Shown: positions 19,135-29,191, counted from the first letter of the stretch. The stretch: DNA of 64,000 nt from Bacillota bacterium (GCA_023453795.1 JAEXSP010000045.1:1-64000), one strand, 5' to 3'. Made by a program: numbers and translations. The notes: generated by a model not told the origin, from the sequence alone.

Positions 19135-20430
19135 ATGTCCAAATATGATGAAAAGAAACAGTTGAAATGTTCCTTCTGCGGAAAGCCCCAGGAACAGGTC
19201 AAAAGGCTGGTTGCAGGACCTGGAGTATATATCTGTGACGAATGCATCGAGCTTTGCTCCGAGATAATCGAAGAGGAATTTGAGGAAGCAAAAGCAGATG
19301 CCGAACTCAATGATATACCCAAGCCAAAGGAAATAAAGGAAATTCTTGACCAGTATGTTGTTGGGCAGGATGCAGCGAAGAAATCCCTTGCGGTAGCTGT
19401 TTATAACCACTATAAACGTATTAACTCCGATCTTAAAACAGGAGATGTAGAGCTGCAGAAAAGCAATATTGTTATGCTTGGGCCTACAGGCTGCGGGAAA
19501 ACGTTTCTTGCTCAAACTCTGGCAAAGCTTTTAAATGTGCCGTTTGCCATTGCCGATGCAACATCACTTACAGAGGCCGGTTATGTCGGGGAAGATGTTG
19601 AAAACATACTATTAAGGTTAATCCAGGCAGCCGACTATGACATTGAAAAGGCTGAAAAGGGTATAATCTATATAGATGAAATCGACAAAATCGCCAGAAA
19701 GTCAGAAAATCCATCCATTACCAGGGATGTAAGCGGTGAAGGTGTTCAGCAGGCATTACTGAAGATTCTTGAAGGGACATTAGCTTCCGTGCCTCCGCAG
19801 GGAGGAAGAAAGCATCCTCATCAGGAATTTATCCAGATTGACACGACTAACATTCTTTTCATCTGCGGCGGAGCATTTGATGGGATTGATAAGATGATAC
19901 AGAACAGGATCGGTAAGAAATCCCTCGGTTTTGGTGCCAAGATTGAAAGCAACAAGGATAGAGACGTTGGAGAAGTCCTAAAAAGCATATTGCCTCAGGA
20001 TCTTCTGAAATTCGGGCTGATACCTGAATTCGTAGGAAGACTTCCAATTATAGTAACCCTTCATTCGCTTGACAAACAGGCTTTAATGCAGATTTTGACC
20101 GAACCTAAAAACGCTCTGGTCAAACAGTATCAGAAGCTTTTTGAAATGGATGATGTTTTACTGGAATTTGATGCTGACGCGCTTGAATCCATTGCAGAAA
20201 AAGCAATTTCGAGGAACACCGGTGCCAGAGGTTTGAGAGCAATCATTGAGGAAGTTATGCTTGATGTAATGTATGACATACCTTCATCGGTTAACGTTGA
20301 GAAATGTACGATAAGTAAGGACACGATAGAGAATGGAGTAGCCCCGGCGCTTACCATTAATGAAAACAAGAAGCCCATCAAAAGGCAGATAAGCAAGAAA
20401 TCAAGGGTGAAAAGGGAATCGGTTTCGTGA
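19135..20430 (+). CDS. clpX: ATP-dependent Clp protease ATP-binding subunit
   Basis: 431 residues. N-terminal zinc-binding domain with C12, C15, C34 and C37; AAA+ module with Walker A GPTGCGKT at 116-123, Walker B YIDEIDKI, and the substrate-gripping and ClpP-binding (IGF-type) regions. Here the ClpP-docking loop reads IGKKSLGFG. Unfolds tagged substrates, including tmRNA-tagged proteins whose tag (ssrA gene, 57 kb) ends in ALAAA. Co-transcribed with clpP; followed by an intrinsic terminator. Confidence 0.98.
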   Translation: MSKYDEKKQLKCSFCGKPQEQVKRLVAGPGVYICDECIELCSEIIEEEFEEAKADAELNDIPKPKEIKEILDQYVVGQDAAKKSLAVAVYNHYKRINSDLKTGDVELQKSNIVMLGPTGCGKTFLAQTLAKLLNVPFAIADATSLTEAGYVGEDVENILLRLIQAADYDIEKAEKGIIYIDEIDKIARKSENPSITRDVSGEGVQQALLKILEGTLASVPPQGGRKHPHQEFIQIDTTNILFICGGAFDGIDKMIQNRIGKKSLGFGAKIESNKDRDVGEVLKSILPQDLLKFGLIPEFVGRLPIIVTLHSLDKQALMQILTEPKNALVKQYQKLFEMDDVLLEFDADALESIAEKAISRNTGARGLRAIIEEVMLDVMYDIPSSVNVEKCTISKDTIENGVAPALTINENKKPIKRQISKKSRVKRESVS

Positions 20431-20449
20431 ACTGAATAGAGAGAGTTAT

Positions 20450-20486
20450 ATATGGAATTGCCACAAGGCGATTCCATATTTTTTTG
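20450..20486 (+). terminator. Intrinsic terminator after clpX
   Basis: ATATGGAATTGCC pairs with GGCGATTCCATAT around a short ACAA loop and is followed by seven T. Confidence 0.88.
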
Positions 20487-20612
20487 TTTAATCCAAGGAG
20501 GATGGAAGCCCTATTTATTTGCAATAATTTCCTTCTCAACTTCTGGGGATAAAATACAATTCTAAGTCAATAATATAATTAAGCGTTTTTGCATTCGGAG
20601 GAGGAAAAAACA

Positions 20613-22286
20613 TTGCTTACCAGTACCTTTTTCATAATACAGTTATTCTTTTCAGTAATTATAGGACTATATTTTTTAAACCTTCTTAAATCACAGCAGG
20701 GAAATAAGACGGCTATTGAGAAGGAATCCAGAAAAGAACTGGAGAAGCTCAGAAGACTAAGGGAGATCAAGCTGACTGAACCTTTGTCTGAAAAGACAAG
20801 GCCGTCAACCCTCAAGGACATAGTAGGACAGGAACACGGGCTTAAGGCCCTGAGGGCTGCATTGTGCGGTCCGAATCCCCAACATGTGATTATATATGGG
20901 CCTCCGGGGGTTGGAAAAACAGCTGCAGCAAGAGTTGTACTTGAAGAGGCCAAAACAATGCCTATATCTCCTTTTAAAAAAGAAGCTAAGTTCGTAGAGG
21001 TTGATGCTACCACACTGAGATTTGACGAAAGAGGGATTGCCGACCCGTTGATAGGTTCTGTTCATGATCCTATTTATCAAGGTGCCGGTGCTTACGGCGT
21101 TGCCGGGATACCTCAACCAAAGGCCGGTGCGGTGACCAAAGCTCATGGAGGCTTGCTTTTCATTGATGAAATTGGAGAGCTTCATTCTATACAAATGAAT
21201 AAGCTCCTTAAAGTCCTTGAAGATCGCAGGGTTTATCTGGAAAGTGCCTATTACAGTTCAGAGGACAGCAATATTCCTTCCCATATACATGATATATTTC
21301 AAAAAGGCCTGCCCGCTGATTTCAGGCTCGTTGGAGCTACAACGAGAACAGCAGACGAGATTCCCCCTGCAATAAGATCCAGATGTGTAGAAGTCTTTTT
21401 TAGGGCCTTAAGTGCTTCTGAAATAGCGATGATATCCGAAAATGCAGCTTTAAAGGGAAATTTTAAAACTGAAGACGGTGTTAATGAACTCGTGGCAAGG
21501 TATGCGCAAAACGGAAGGGATGCTGTAAATATTATTCAAATAGCAGGCGGGGTTGCTTTAGTAGAAGGCAGAAGTCTTATTACAAGGAAGGATATTGAAT
21601 GGGTTATAGAATTCGGACGCTACAGTCCCCGTATAGACAAGAAAATATGTGCGGGTGAGTTTGTAGGCTGTATTAACGGATTAGCTGTAGTAGGCAATTC
21701 TTCTGGAATGGTCATAGACATAGAAGTGTCGGCAATAAAGGCATCGGGAAAAGGGAGCATTAAGATTACAGGGATCGTTGAAGAAGAAGAAATGGAAGGA
21801 AGAGGCCATAAATTAAAAAGAACCAGTTCTGCCAAAGCATCAGTTGAAAATGTATTGACCGTACTGAAAAGATTCCTCGGAATAGACAGTGATGAATACG
21901 ACATTCATTTGAACTTTCCGGGAGGAATACCTATAGATGGTCCCTCCGCGGGAATTGCGATAGCCACCGCTATATATTCAGCTATTAAAAATGTTCCGAT
22001 CAGCAGTGACATAGCCATGACAGGCGAGATTTCCATCAGGGGCAAGGTCAAGCCGGTAGGAGGAGTTGTTGAAAAGGTTGAGGCAGCGAAGCTTGCGGGG
22101 GTAAAAAAGATTATCATCCCCAAGGAAAACTGGCAGGAGCTGTTTGAAGAAATGGACGTAGAGGTTGTTGCAGTTGAAGAGATTTCTGAAGTAATAGACA
22201 TAGTATTCAATGTTAAACCGGAAGAAAAACAAGAGATTCCTATTCAGAACAATGTAATAAATATTGCAACCGTTACAGGCGCATAA
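20613..22286 (+). CDS. lonB: LonB-type ATP-dependent protease
   Basis: 557 residues from TTG 20613, chosen because CGGAGGAGG at 20596-20604 sits directly upstream; the longer frame from 20589 would place that site inside the gene. Residues about 4-22 form a membrane anchor. AAA+ domain with Walker A GPPGVGKT at 96-103; Lon protease domain with the Ser-Lys dyad S445 (DGPSAG) and K488 (GGVVEK). It matches Bacillus LonB, a forespore-associated Lon paralogue, throughout. Its last codons recur at 28.3 kb at the edge of a duplicated segment. Confidence 0.95.
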   Translation: MLTSTFFIIQLFFSVIIGLYFLNLLKSQQGNKTAIEKESRKELEKLRRLREIKLTEPLSEKTRPSTLKDIVGQEHGLKALRAALCGPNPQHVIIYGPPGVGKTAAARVVLEEAKTMPISPFKKEAKFVEVDATTLRFDERGIADPLIGSVHDPIYQGAGAYGVAGIPQPKAGAVTKAHGGLLFIDEIGELHSIQMNKLLKVLEDRRVYLESAYYSSEDSNIPSHIHDIFQKGLPADFRLVGATTRTADEIPPAIRSRCVEVFFRALSASEIAMISENAALKGNFKTEDGVNELVARYAQNGRDAVNIIQIAGGVALVEGRSLITRKDIEWVIEFGRYSPRIDKKICAGEFVGCINGLAVVGNSSGMVIDIEVSAIKASGKGSIKITGIVEEEEMEGRGHKLKRTSSAKASVENVLTVLKRFLGIDSDEYDIHLNFPGGIPIDGPSAGIAIATAIYSAIKNVPISSDIAMTGEISIRGKVKPVGGVVEKVEAAKLAGVKKIIIPKENWQELFEEMDVEVVAVEEISEVIDIVFNVKPEEKQEIPIQNNVINIATVTGA

Positions 22287-22710
22287 TAAAGAGGAATTAT
22301 GTGGAAGATGGCATGTCGGGGGGATTAATCTACTCCCCCATAATGCTTCAGTATTTTTGAAGCAGCTAAGGCACCTGATTGTAAAGCCCCGGCAATATTT
22401 TGGTTTTTAAACCAGGATACGCAGAATGCAGCTTGAAATGCATCTCCGCAGCCTGTCGTGTCTATAACTTCATCCACTTCTACCGCTTCTGTGAAATATT
22501 CAACTCCATCATAAATGGCTGTGCTTCCGCCTGCACCAAGAGTCACAACGATCAATACACCATACTTTTTCGTAAGCGGCTTTAGTCTGTGGATTACTTC
22601 TGCATTTCCGCTGATGAAGCTTAAATCTGTCAGCGGTATCAACTTTTCAATGTTATCAAAGTCGCGCCTGTCAAGAAAGTCAGCAACCAGTTTGGCTGAA
22701 CCGGATTTTC
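22268..22710. repeat. Left copy of an imperfect long direct repeat
   Basis: Contains the lonB 3' end and the 3' part of a pfkB-type gene. It matches 28314-28785, with about 30 mismatches over the 385 best-aligned bases by eye. It lacks a 30-base hairpin that the right copy retains after the lonB stop codon. The pair brackets the AT-rich ABC-transporter island. Confidence 0.85.
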
Positions 22711-22711
22711 T
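22325..22711 (-). pseudogene. 3' remnant of a PfkB-family sugar kinase
   Basis: About 129 codons remain, reading from FLDRRDFDNIEKL to the natural stop. The remnant includes the catalytic DTTGCGDAF motif and ends in the same ten residues as the intact kinase at 28400-29191. The N-terminal half is missing; homology stops at about 22711, where unrelated AT-rich DNA begins. No start site or ribosome binding site is visible. Confidence 0.88.
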
Positions 22712-22744
22712 CTTTACAGTAAAAATAACTAAAAATATTAAATA

Positions 22745-22773
22745 TTGACAAAGTTATAATAAAGATGTAATAT
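22745..22773 (+). promoter_or_regulatory. Strong sigma-A-type promoter candidate
   Basis: TTGACA at 22745-22750, a 17-base spacer and TAATAT at 22768-22773. It points toward the secreted-protein gene 270 bases downstream, implying a long leader of about 260 bases in which I see no gene. Confidence 0.6.
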
Positions 22774-23041
22774 TGTGGAGGTATTGCAAACATATTGATG
22801 TGTTTGATGGTCCTGGGTGCCATAAATGGAATATCGTTTATGCATGCTATTCTATTAGTATCTAAAATTCTATGATCAGTGGAAAAATTAGTTGTTAATA
22901 TAATATGTCAAAATGTAATTAAAATTGTTCAAAATTGAGTTGAGAATAAATAATTATTTAATATTTGGCTTGCTATGATGGAGTGCACACACTATAGTTT
23001 GCTTAATATAAAGTAGATACACTATTTAGGAGGTAATGAAA

Positions 23042-23551
23042 ATGATTAAGACTTTAAGCAAAAAACTTATTATTTTACTCTGTATTTCTGTAATGGTTCT
23101 ATCTTCTGTAACCATGGTAAGTGCGACTGGTTCTCCGTGGCTAGATTCGCCTGCAACTACTGCTGGAGAATGGGATACAGGAGATATTTATGCTTGTTAT
23201 GCGGCAGCATCTACCGCAACTGGTGCGCTTACATATACTTATTTTAGAAGTTTAGGAACTCTACAGAGTAGCTTTGTGTCTAGTAATAGTAGGACTTTAG
23301 AGATTGAATTAAAGGAAGATGATACCATTTTTAACTCAAACGACCTTGTGAAAACATACAAAGGAACTTTTTCTGGAAGAGCATTATCCTCAATTACACT
23401 TAATTCAACCGAAATTTCAGGAAACATTGAAAGCAGTGGTGATAACTGTGCAGAACTATATTTAAAGTTTAAAGTCGGTACAGTTAATAATGACCCTTCT
23501 GACCCTACAATAGCTACAGGTTTATTTGAGTATACCGTGGGAACAAACTAA
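23042..23551 (+). CDS. Small secreted protein of unknown function
   Basis: 169 residues from ATG 23042; the ATG at 23036 is too close to the AGGAGG site at 23028-23033. A clear signal peptide (about 1-28) ends in VSA before TGSPW. The mature part, about 140 residues, is acidic, rich in Ser/Thr, has two cysteines, and contains a predicted beta-rich stretch. I do not recognise the family. A perfect 12-bp hairpin follows, then a lipoprotein and two exporter-like genes, a layout often seen for a highly expressed secreted product with its transport or immunity genes. It is not a convincing lactococcin-972 peptide. Confidence 0.7.
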   Translation: MIKTLSKKLIILLCISVMVLSSVTMVSATGSPWLDSPATTAGEWDTGDIYACYAAASTATGALTYTYFRSLGTLQSSFVSSNSRTLEIELKEDDTIFNSNDLVKTYKGTFSGRALSSITLNSTEISGNIESSGDNCAELYLKFKVGTVNNDPSDPTIATGLFEYTVGTN

Positions 23552-23583
23552 ATCATCTAACCAAATAGAAATCATCAAATTTC

Positions 23584-23614
23584 AGTGGTTACACTATCAA
23601 ACAGTGTAACCACT
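23584..23614 (+). terminator. Perfect 12-bp hairpin, probable partial terminator
   Basis: AGTGGTTACACT (23584-23595) pairs perfectly with its complement at 23603-23614. The T tract is poor, so it may reduce rather than stop transcription between the secreted-protein gene and the lipoprotein/ABC genes. Confidence 0.6.
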
Positions 23615-23678
23615 AAAATTTATAATAATTATTACTCTTTGTTTAAGTATATTAAATATAAAAGGATGGCTTACAATA

Positions 23679-24512
23679 ATGAAGAAAACATTAACCTTAC
23701 TATTTATATTGTGCTTATTAATAGCTACAACGTCATGCAATAATTCATCAAAACAGACTAACTTAAGTTCTTATTATAATTTTGATGCCAAAACTGCGAT
23801 GGAAGAAAAAGGAGACGGATGGTTATATTTTTTTTCTTATGAGTATAAAAATGGTGGTAAATCACCTGGAAACATATCTTATATATTTAATGGGTACAAT
23901 TTAAAATATAAACATATTGATGGGTACGATATACAAATTATAGATAATCAGACAGGCAAGATTGTAGATACCGCTACTAGCTCTCTGCCATATTTAACTC
24001 TAGATAAAGAGATAAATAGTGATATTGAAAAAATAAACAACTTTTTTACAAAAAAGCAGTTTATAACTTCAATAAAAATGTCCGACTTGGGTGCACTTGC
24101 TCTTAACAAAATTAATAAGCAAGATGTCCTAAAGCTTTTTAATAAGGCAATTGGAAAAGATAAATTGGGTAACGGAAAATACTATTATTTACCTGAGGCA
24201 GATGTTGTTCAAGAGAAATTAATCAACGGATATCAATGGCAAGTTGGATTTTTTATAGCCCATGGGAACATTTTTAGCATACGAATTGAATTGATATATA
24301 ACGGAAATATTTATTTGTCAGATTTGATAGACAATAACAAAGCAGATAAGTCTCAAAAAAATATTTATGATAAAATTAAACAAATAGAAAAAAACATTAT
24401 GGAAAAACAATCTTTTGATATTGATAATGAAGAGTTAACCATAGATAATATTAAGTTTAGAAGATTATACGAACTACTCAAAAAAATTAATTCCGGAGGA
24501 TATAAGAATTGA
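23679..24512 (+). CDS. Lipoprotein of unknown function in the ABC island
   Basis: 277 residues. The signal sequence ends near TTSC with the lipid-accepting cysteine at about 20, so the product should sit on the outer membrane face. The rest is polar, lysine- and asparagine-rich, with no domain I recognise. The stop overlaps the TTG start of the ATPase-permease gene. Its place between a secreted protein and two exporter-like genes suggests a sensing, immunity or accessory role; this is inference only. Codon use is AT-rich like the whole island. Confidence 0.65.
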   Translation: MKKTLTLLFILCLLIATTSCNNSSKQTNLSSYYNFDAKTAMEEKGDGWLYFFSYEYKNGGKSPGNISYIFNGYNLKYKHIDGYDIQIIDNQTGKIVDTATSSLPYLTLDKEINSDIEKINNFFTKKQFITSIKMSDLGALALNKINKQDVLKLFNKAIGKDKLGNGKYYYLPEADVVQEKLINGYQWQVGFFIAHGNIFSIRIELIYNGNIYLSDLIDNNKADKSQKNIYDKIKQIEKNIMEKQSFDIDNEELTIDNIKFRRLYELLKKINSGGYKN

Positions 24513-26398
24513 TTCGCTGTAATAACATTTACAAAAAATACTCATTCGACGAAGTGCTAATTGGGTTTTCGTATTCATTTCCTGATAACGGTTTTGTTCT
24601 TCTATATGGCGAAAGCGGGTGCGGAAAAACAACACTGCTCAATATTCTCTCTGGTTTAACAGACTTTGACAAAGGTGAAATAATATTTAAAAATAAAAAA
24701 TATAATAATCGGGTAGATTTGAATGAAGTCAGCAATGATATTGGCTATATTACGCAAGACCCTCATTTTATTGATTATCTGACTGTGCTTGATAATCTGA
24801 AATTGTGTTCAATGGATGACAGGCTTATTGATACCCTTTTGGCTGAGTTTGGGTTATCGGAAAAGAAATATAGTTATCCCAGCACATTAAGTGGTGGTGA
24901 AAAACAACGAGTTGCCATTATACAGGCTTTACTGGGTGAAAAAGATATTTTATTTTTTGATGAACCTACTGCTTCATTAGATAAAGAAAATAAAATTCTT
25001 ATTTTTAAAATACTGGAAGGATTAAAAAAAAGTAAACTGATTATTTGCAGTTCGCACGATGATGAAGCAATCGTATATGCAGACGAAATAATAGATTTTA
25101 ATGACTTGAGTAATATTCAGACTAATTCAAAAATAAATGTGAATCCGGCTGATATTAAAACAAATAAAATACAAAAGAAAAGAAAACTACAAACTTACAT
25201 AAACAAGATGTATAGTTATCCGGGAAGAGAAAAGAAATCAAGAATTATATTAATTGTTGTGTTTATTTTTACATTTTTTGCGCTATGCATATGTGATACG
25301 CCCAAAAATAAAACAGAGTCAAACATTAAATACACATATCATTTAAATCAAATTCAAGTTTCATGTCATAACGTTAATAAGGCACTGTTGCGGAAATTTA
25401 CCGGAAATAAGAACGTTATAGAAGTGGATTTGATGTACGACAGGTCCGTGCCTGATGGCATTGTTAACGAAAAGGACATTTACTCCAGTGTCAATTATAA
25501 CCTTACGGCAAAAACAATTCCTTTTGACAAAGATGCTTTTCGATTATCCAATTGTATTGCGTATGGAACTTATTTCACAAAAGCAAAACAGATTATATTA
25601 TCCCATGAAATGGCAGTATCGATTGGAAATCCAGAAGATATAATTGGAGAAACTTTGAAAGTGGATATGTATGATAAAAGTTATGAAATGGAAATAGTCG
25701 GAGTATTCAGGAAGTTTACCAAAATTGAAAAACAGTATCTATGGGCAAGTGGAGTTGTTTGGACAAATGGGGATAACAAGATCTTTTTTATAAATGGAGA
25801 GTTTACAAAACGATATATTAATGACAAGAAATTTTTTTCACATGGAGAACGTATATATACTATTTATTTTGATACGTTTAATGACATGAAATCCAGTTAT
25901 GTTTCTTTCAAAACAAAAAAAACCGGAGCCCAATTTATTTATGCTGATATAAGCAACAACATATTATTCCTTTTTCAAGCCATGTTTGTAATCTTACTGC
26001 CAATAGTACTTGTAATTATTCCGATTACAATATTGTTATATTATCAAACCCGTAAAATTGAAATGGTATATAATAAGCACATTTTTTCCATATATAAGTA
26101 CCTTGGATACTCTGTCAAAGAAATAAAAATATGTTGGGTAATAAGTAGTTTTAAAGAAATTTTGAAAATAATCGGAATTGCAGTAGCAACTGCAATTCCG
26201 ATAATGATAATTATTGATTTTATTAATATTCAAATCATGATTATACCATTTCAGATATTTACATTTAACATTTATTTTATTTTATTGCTGATTATAGCCA
26301 TTTTGCTATTTAGCATTATAGTTTCCATGAACACTTTAAAAAAAGTAAAGATTATAGATTGGTATCAAGTATTACTTGAACAGAGAGATTTAATTTAG
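24509..26398 (+). CDS. ABC transporter, ATPase fused to MacB/FtsX-like permease (first of two)
   Basis: 629 residues from TTG 24509 (site CCGGAGGA upstream). ATPase domain 1-210: Walker A GESGCGKT at 34-41, signature LSGGEKQR at 127-134, Walker B LFFDEP at 148-153. A membrane helix at about 245-262, a large extracytoplasmic domain (about 265-485) and three C-terminal helices (about 490-620) give the MacB layout. Such transporters move or respond to peptides and lipoproteins on the outer face rather than passing substrates through a channel. It probably pairs with the next gene product as a heterodimer. Confidence 0.85.
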   Translation: MIRCNNIYKKYSFDEVLIGFSYSFPDNGFVLLYGESGCGKTTLLNILSGLTDFDKGEIIFKNKKYNNRVDLNEVSNDIGYITQDPHFIDYLTVLDNLKLCSMDDRLIDTLLAEFGLSEKKYSYPSTLSGGEKQRVAIIQALLGEKDILFFDEPTASLDKENKILIFKILEGLKKSKLIICSSHDDEAIVYADEIIDFNDLSNIQTNSKINVNPADIKTNKIQKKRKLQTYINKMYSYPGREKKSRIILIVVFIFTFFALCICDTPKNKTESNIKYTYHLNQIQVSCHNVNKALLRKFTGNKNVIEVDLMYDRSVPDGIVNEKDIYSSVNYNLTAKTIPFDKDAFRLSNCIAYGTYFTKAKQIILSHEMAVSIGNPEDIIGETLKVDMYDKSYEMEIVGVFRKFTKIEKQYLWASGVVWTNGDNKIFFINGEFTKRYINDKKFFSHGERIYTIYFDTFNDMKSSYVSFKTKKTGAQFIYADISNNILFLFQAMFVILLPIVLVIIPITILLYYQTRKIEMVYNKHIFSIYKYLGYSVKEIKICWVISSFKEILKIIGIAVATAIPIMIIIDFINIQIMIIPFQIFTFNIYFILLLIIAILLFSIIVSMNTLKKVKIIDWYQVLLEQRDLI

Positions 26399-26411
26399 AT
26401 TGGATGGTATT

Positions 26412-28199
26412 ATGATTGAACTATCAAATATTACAAAATCGTACAATAACAAAGTTTTGGATGGATTTGAATATAAGTTTGAGCAAGGGAAAATTTATGT
26501 TGTTAAAGGCGTAAGTGGCTGTGGCAAAACAACGTTGCTTAATATTTTGGGCTACTTAGATCATGATTATAACGGAGATTATCGTTTAGATGGCAAGACA
26601 ATAAGAAAATTAAGAAAAAAAGAGACTGAAATATTTAGAAAAGGAATAGGATATGTTTTTCAAAATAGCCTTTTGGTGTCTAAGCTTACCATACAACAAA
26701 ATTTATTATTTATAAAAAACAATGAAGAGACTATTAATTATTATGCACATAAGCTCGGTGTTACACATCTGTTATCAAAGTATCCTGAGCAATTATCAGG
26801 AGGAGAACGACAACGAATTTCTATAATACGAGCATTGCTTAATAACCCAAAGTTGATTCTTGCTGATGAACCAACTGCCTCTCTTGATCACAAAAATTCC
26901 GTAATAATAGCAAACATGATAAAAGATATAAGCAGTCCTGAAAATATAATAATAATTTCAACTCATGAGAAATGCTTTGATAAAATAGCAGATGAGATCA
27001 TTCACTTAGATTATGGTAAAGTTGGTTCGGTGGAGAAAAATGTAATAATAAAGCAGAAGGTTGCTGAAAGACCTCTAGAACGAGAAAAGAAGAATATAAT
27101 TTTGCTTATAAGCTATATTTTTAAGAGAAGTAAAGAAAAATATAAGCTTTTAAAACTTTTACCATCCATTATTGTTATGATTGTGCTTTTATGTTGTATT
27201 TCAATCCAAAGTAATTTGCAACGGGAATATATTAAAAAAGTATATGACAAATACCCGTTTAATGTATTTAGTCTATCTAGCAATCAGTATGAGGCTCTAA
27301 AAAAATCATATGATTTAATTGTATATGACAATTTCACGATAGATGAACCTGGGGTTGCATGTTATCCGTTATTTGAAAAAGAGAATAGTGGGCTTAGTTT
27401 TCCAGGAGTTATTGAATACGGCTACTTTCCCGAAAGGAACAATGAAATTATCGTAAGCAAAAAATACATCTTGAGTTGTCTGAATACGCAGAATTATGAA
27501 AGCTGTATTGGTAAAATCGTTACATTAGGTGGATACTCATATAAGATAGCAGGCGTCCTTTCAGACCTGTCGCAAGGTGATGCGATTGATTTAGTATATT
27601 ACAACAGTTATTATCAAACAGGAAATCCAACTGCTGTTTTTATCCCCTATGATACAATAAAAGCAAAGGGACACAAAGTTATGACACAAACTAAAATGGT
27701 AAGATTAAACGGCTTATATGATAAACCAGAGGTTTATGAGGGGCTTCGTTCTTATTTAGGTGGAGCCATTTCAGTTTGGGATGCTAAAATCTTAGAAGTG
27801 AAAACTACAATGAACGTAATCTTCAGTATTATTATGGCTACCGTTTGTATAGCTGGATTTATCTCTTTCCTCTTTTTAAGAAATGAAGTACAATTGGAGT
27901 TGTTTTACCGTAGAAAAGAAATTGGATATTTACAGGTATTTAATGTATCAAAAAAACGTATACGTTCAATTATTGTACTGGAACGGTTGCTTAGAACAGT
28001 AATAGCCTTATCATATTCTATTATTCTTTTTATTGCTTGTATTCTAACAATGAAATTGATATTTAATATTAATGGAGTAATCCCTTTTCAATCTGTTTTT
28101 TTGTTTTTAGCAGTTGTTTTAATTTATACCGGAATATCTACGCTGGTTCCTTGTAATAAATTTTTAAAGCAAAATATAACCACTTTAATTTCAACATGA
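26412..28199 (+). CDS. ABC transporter, ATPase fused to MacB/FtsX-like permease (second of two)
   Basis: 595 residues from ATG 26412 (GGATGG just upstream); 13 bases after the first transporter gene. Walker A GVSGCGKT at 33-40, signature LSGGERQR, Walker B LILADEP. A membrane helix at about 250-268, an extracytoplasmic domain, and three helices at about 470-590, as in its neighbour. The two are diverged paralogues. Together with the lipoprotein and the secreted protein they form one transport or self-protection unit of the bacteriocin-export type; the cargo is unknown. Confidence 0.85.
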   Translation: MIELSNITKSYNNKVLDGFEYKFEQGKIYVVKGVSGCGKTTLLNILGYLDHDYNGDYRLDGKTIRKLRKKETEIFRKGIGYVFQNSLLVSKLTIQQNLLFIKNNEETINYYAHKLGVTHLLSKYPEQLSGGERQRISIIRALLNNPKLILADEPTASLDHKNSVIIANMIKDISSPENIIIISTHEKCFDKIADEIIHLDYGKVGSVEKNVIIKQKVAERPLEREKKNIILLISYIFKRSKEKYKLLKLLPSIIVMIVLLCCISIQSNLQREYIKKVYDKYPFNVFSLSSNQYEALKKSYDLIVYDNFTIDEPGVACYPLFEKENSGLSFPGVIEYGYFPERNNEIIVSKKYILSCLNTQNYESCIGKIVTLGGYSYKIAGVLSDLSQGDAIDLVYYNSYYQTGNPTAVFIPYDTIKAKGHKVMTQTKMVRLNGLYDKPEVYEGLRSYLGGAISVWDAKILEVKTTMNVIFSIIMATVCIAGFISFLFLRNEVQLELFYRRKEIGYLQVFNVSKKRIRSIIVLERLLRTVIALSYSIILFIACILTMKLIFNINGVIPFQSVFLFLAVVLIYTGISTLVPCNKFLKQNITTLIST

Positions 28200-28313
28200 A
28201 AAATGAGAATTTACATGGCTGTTTCCTAAGAATATGTAGATGCAATCTTGATACAATATTACTTAATTCGATAATTATCATGGGGATTGGTTTAATTTAA
28301 AATTCGAGTTCTC

Positions 28314-28785
28314 AATCTTTACAGGCGCATAAAAATTCTCCTTCTGATTTTGAAGGAGAATTGGAAGAGGAATTATGTGAAGATGGCATGTCGGGGGGAT
28401 TAATCTACTCCCCCGTAATGCTTCAGTATTTTTGAAGCAGCTAAAGCACCTGATTGTAAAGCCTCAGCAATATTTTGGTTTTTGAACCAGGATACGCAGA
28501 ATGCAGCTTGAAATGCGTCTCCACAGCCAGTCGTGTCTACGACTTCATCCACTTCTACAGCTTTAGTGAAATATTCTATTCCGTCATAAATGGCTGTGCT
28601 TCCGCCTGCACCAAGAGTCACAACGATCAATACACCATACTTTTTCGTAAGCGGCTTAAGTCTGCGGATTACATCTTCATTACCGCTGATAAAGCTTAAG
28701 TCTGTCAGCGGTATCAACTTTTCAATGTTTTCAAAGTCACGTCTGTCAAGAAAGTCAGCAACCAGTTTTGATGAAACCGGCTTTC
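28314..28785. repeat. Right copy of an imperfect long direct repeat
   Basis: Begins with the last codons of lonB, now orphaned (TTACAGGCGCATAA at 28319-28332). It continues through a hairpin absent from the left copy and into the 3' end of the intact pfkB-type gene. Partner of 22268-22710. Confidence 0.85.
28334..28362 (-). terminator. Terminator of the sugar-kinase operon
   Basis: AATTCTCCTTC pairs with GAAGGAGAATT around a seven-base loop. On the minus strand it is followed by five T, so it terminates the leftward kinase operon. In the ancestral order it would have separated lonB from the kinase genes. Confidence 0.75.
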
Positions 28786-29191
28786 GCAATACAAGCTCCA
28801 AGAAATTCGGATCATGGGCACAGGTGGCAATAACATCATGTGAATTAACAAAGCTCCAGTCATCCTCTGACAGCCGAAAGGTATCATAGACCCCGCCGTT
28901 CCAGCTGCTAGGAAGAAAATACCGATCTCCGTTTTTGTCTATATATACTTTATTACTTGCTGTATTGCCGTCTATTTCATGAAGATGTGAAATGTCAATC
29001 CTGCTTTTTGAGAAGTAATCTCTTATCAACCTGCCGTATCTGTCTTTGCCTATGGCTCCCAGAACAGAGACATTGCCTGCTCCGCTCCTGATATACTGTG
29101 TGGCAATATTCAATGCATTACCGCCGACGCATTCCTTGTTAATACCTTTGTAGATGTCTACGCATAAAACTGTCATAGCTAGAAATTTCAT
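28400..29191 (-). CDS. PfkB-family sugar kinase, fructoselysine-6-kinase-like
   Basis: 263 residues. PfkB/ribokinase fold: GGNALNIA near the N-terminus for sugar binding, and the anion-hole/catalytic motif DTTGCGDAFQAAF near the C-terminus with the catalytic aspartate after GCG. The overall length and the ending AASKILKHYG resemble fructoselysine 6-kinase (FrlD), but no frl deglycase or transporter lies nearby, so the substrate is open. Its ATG overlaps the stop of the upstream kinase by four bases. A second, truncated copy of its 3' half lies at 22.3-22.7 kb. Confidence 0.85.
   Translation of the reverse strand: MKFLAMTVLCVDIYKGINKECVGGNALNIATQYIRSGAGNVSVLGAIGKDRYGRLIRDYFSKSRIDISHLHEIDGNTASNKVYIDKNGDRYFLPSSWNGGVYDTFRLSEDDWSFVNSHDVIATCAHDPNFLELVLRKPVSSKLVADFLDRRDFENIEKLIPLTDLSFISGNEDVIRRLKPLTKKYGVLIVVTLGAGGSTAIYDGIEYFTKAVEVDEVVDTTGCGDAFQAAFCVSWFKNQNIAEALQSGALAASKILKHYGGVD

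Noticed and set aside
23042..23551. Secreted protein as a lactococcin-972-type bacteriocin
   Set aside because: The length and the lack of the characteristic glycine/tryptophan pattern do not fit; only the neighbouring ABC genes suggest a bacteriocin role.
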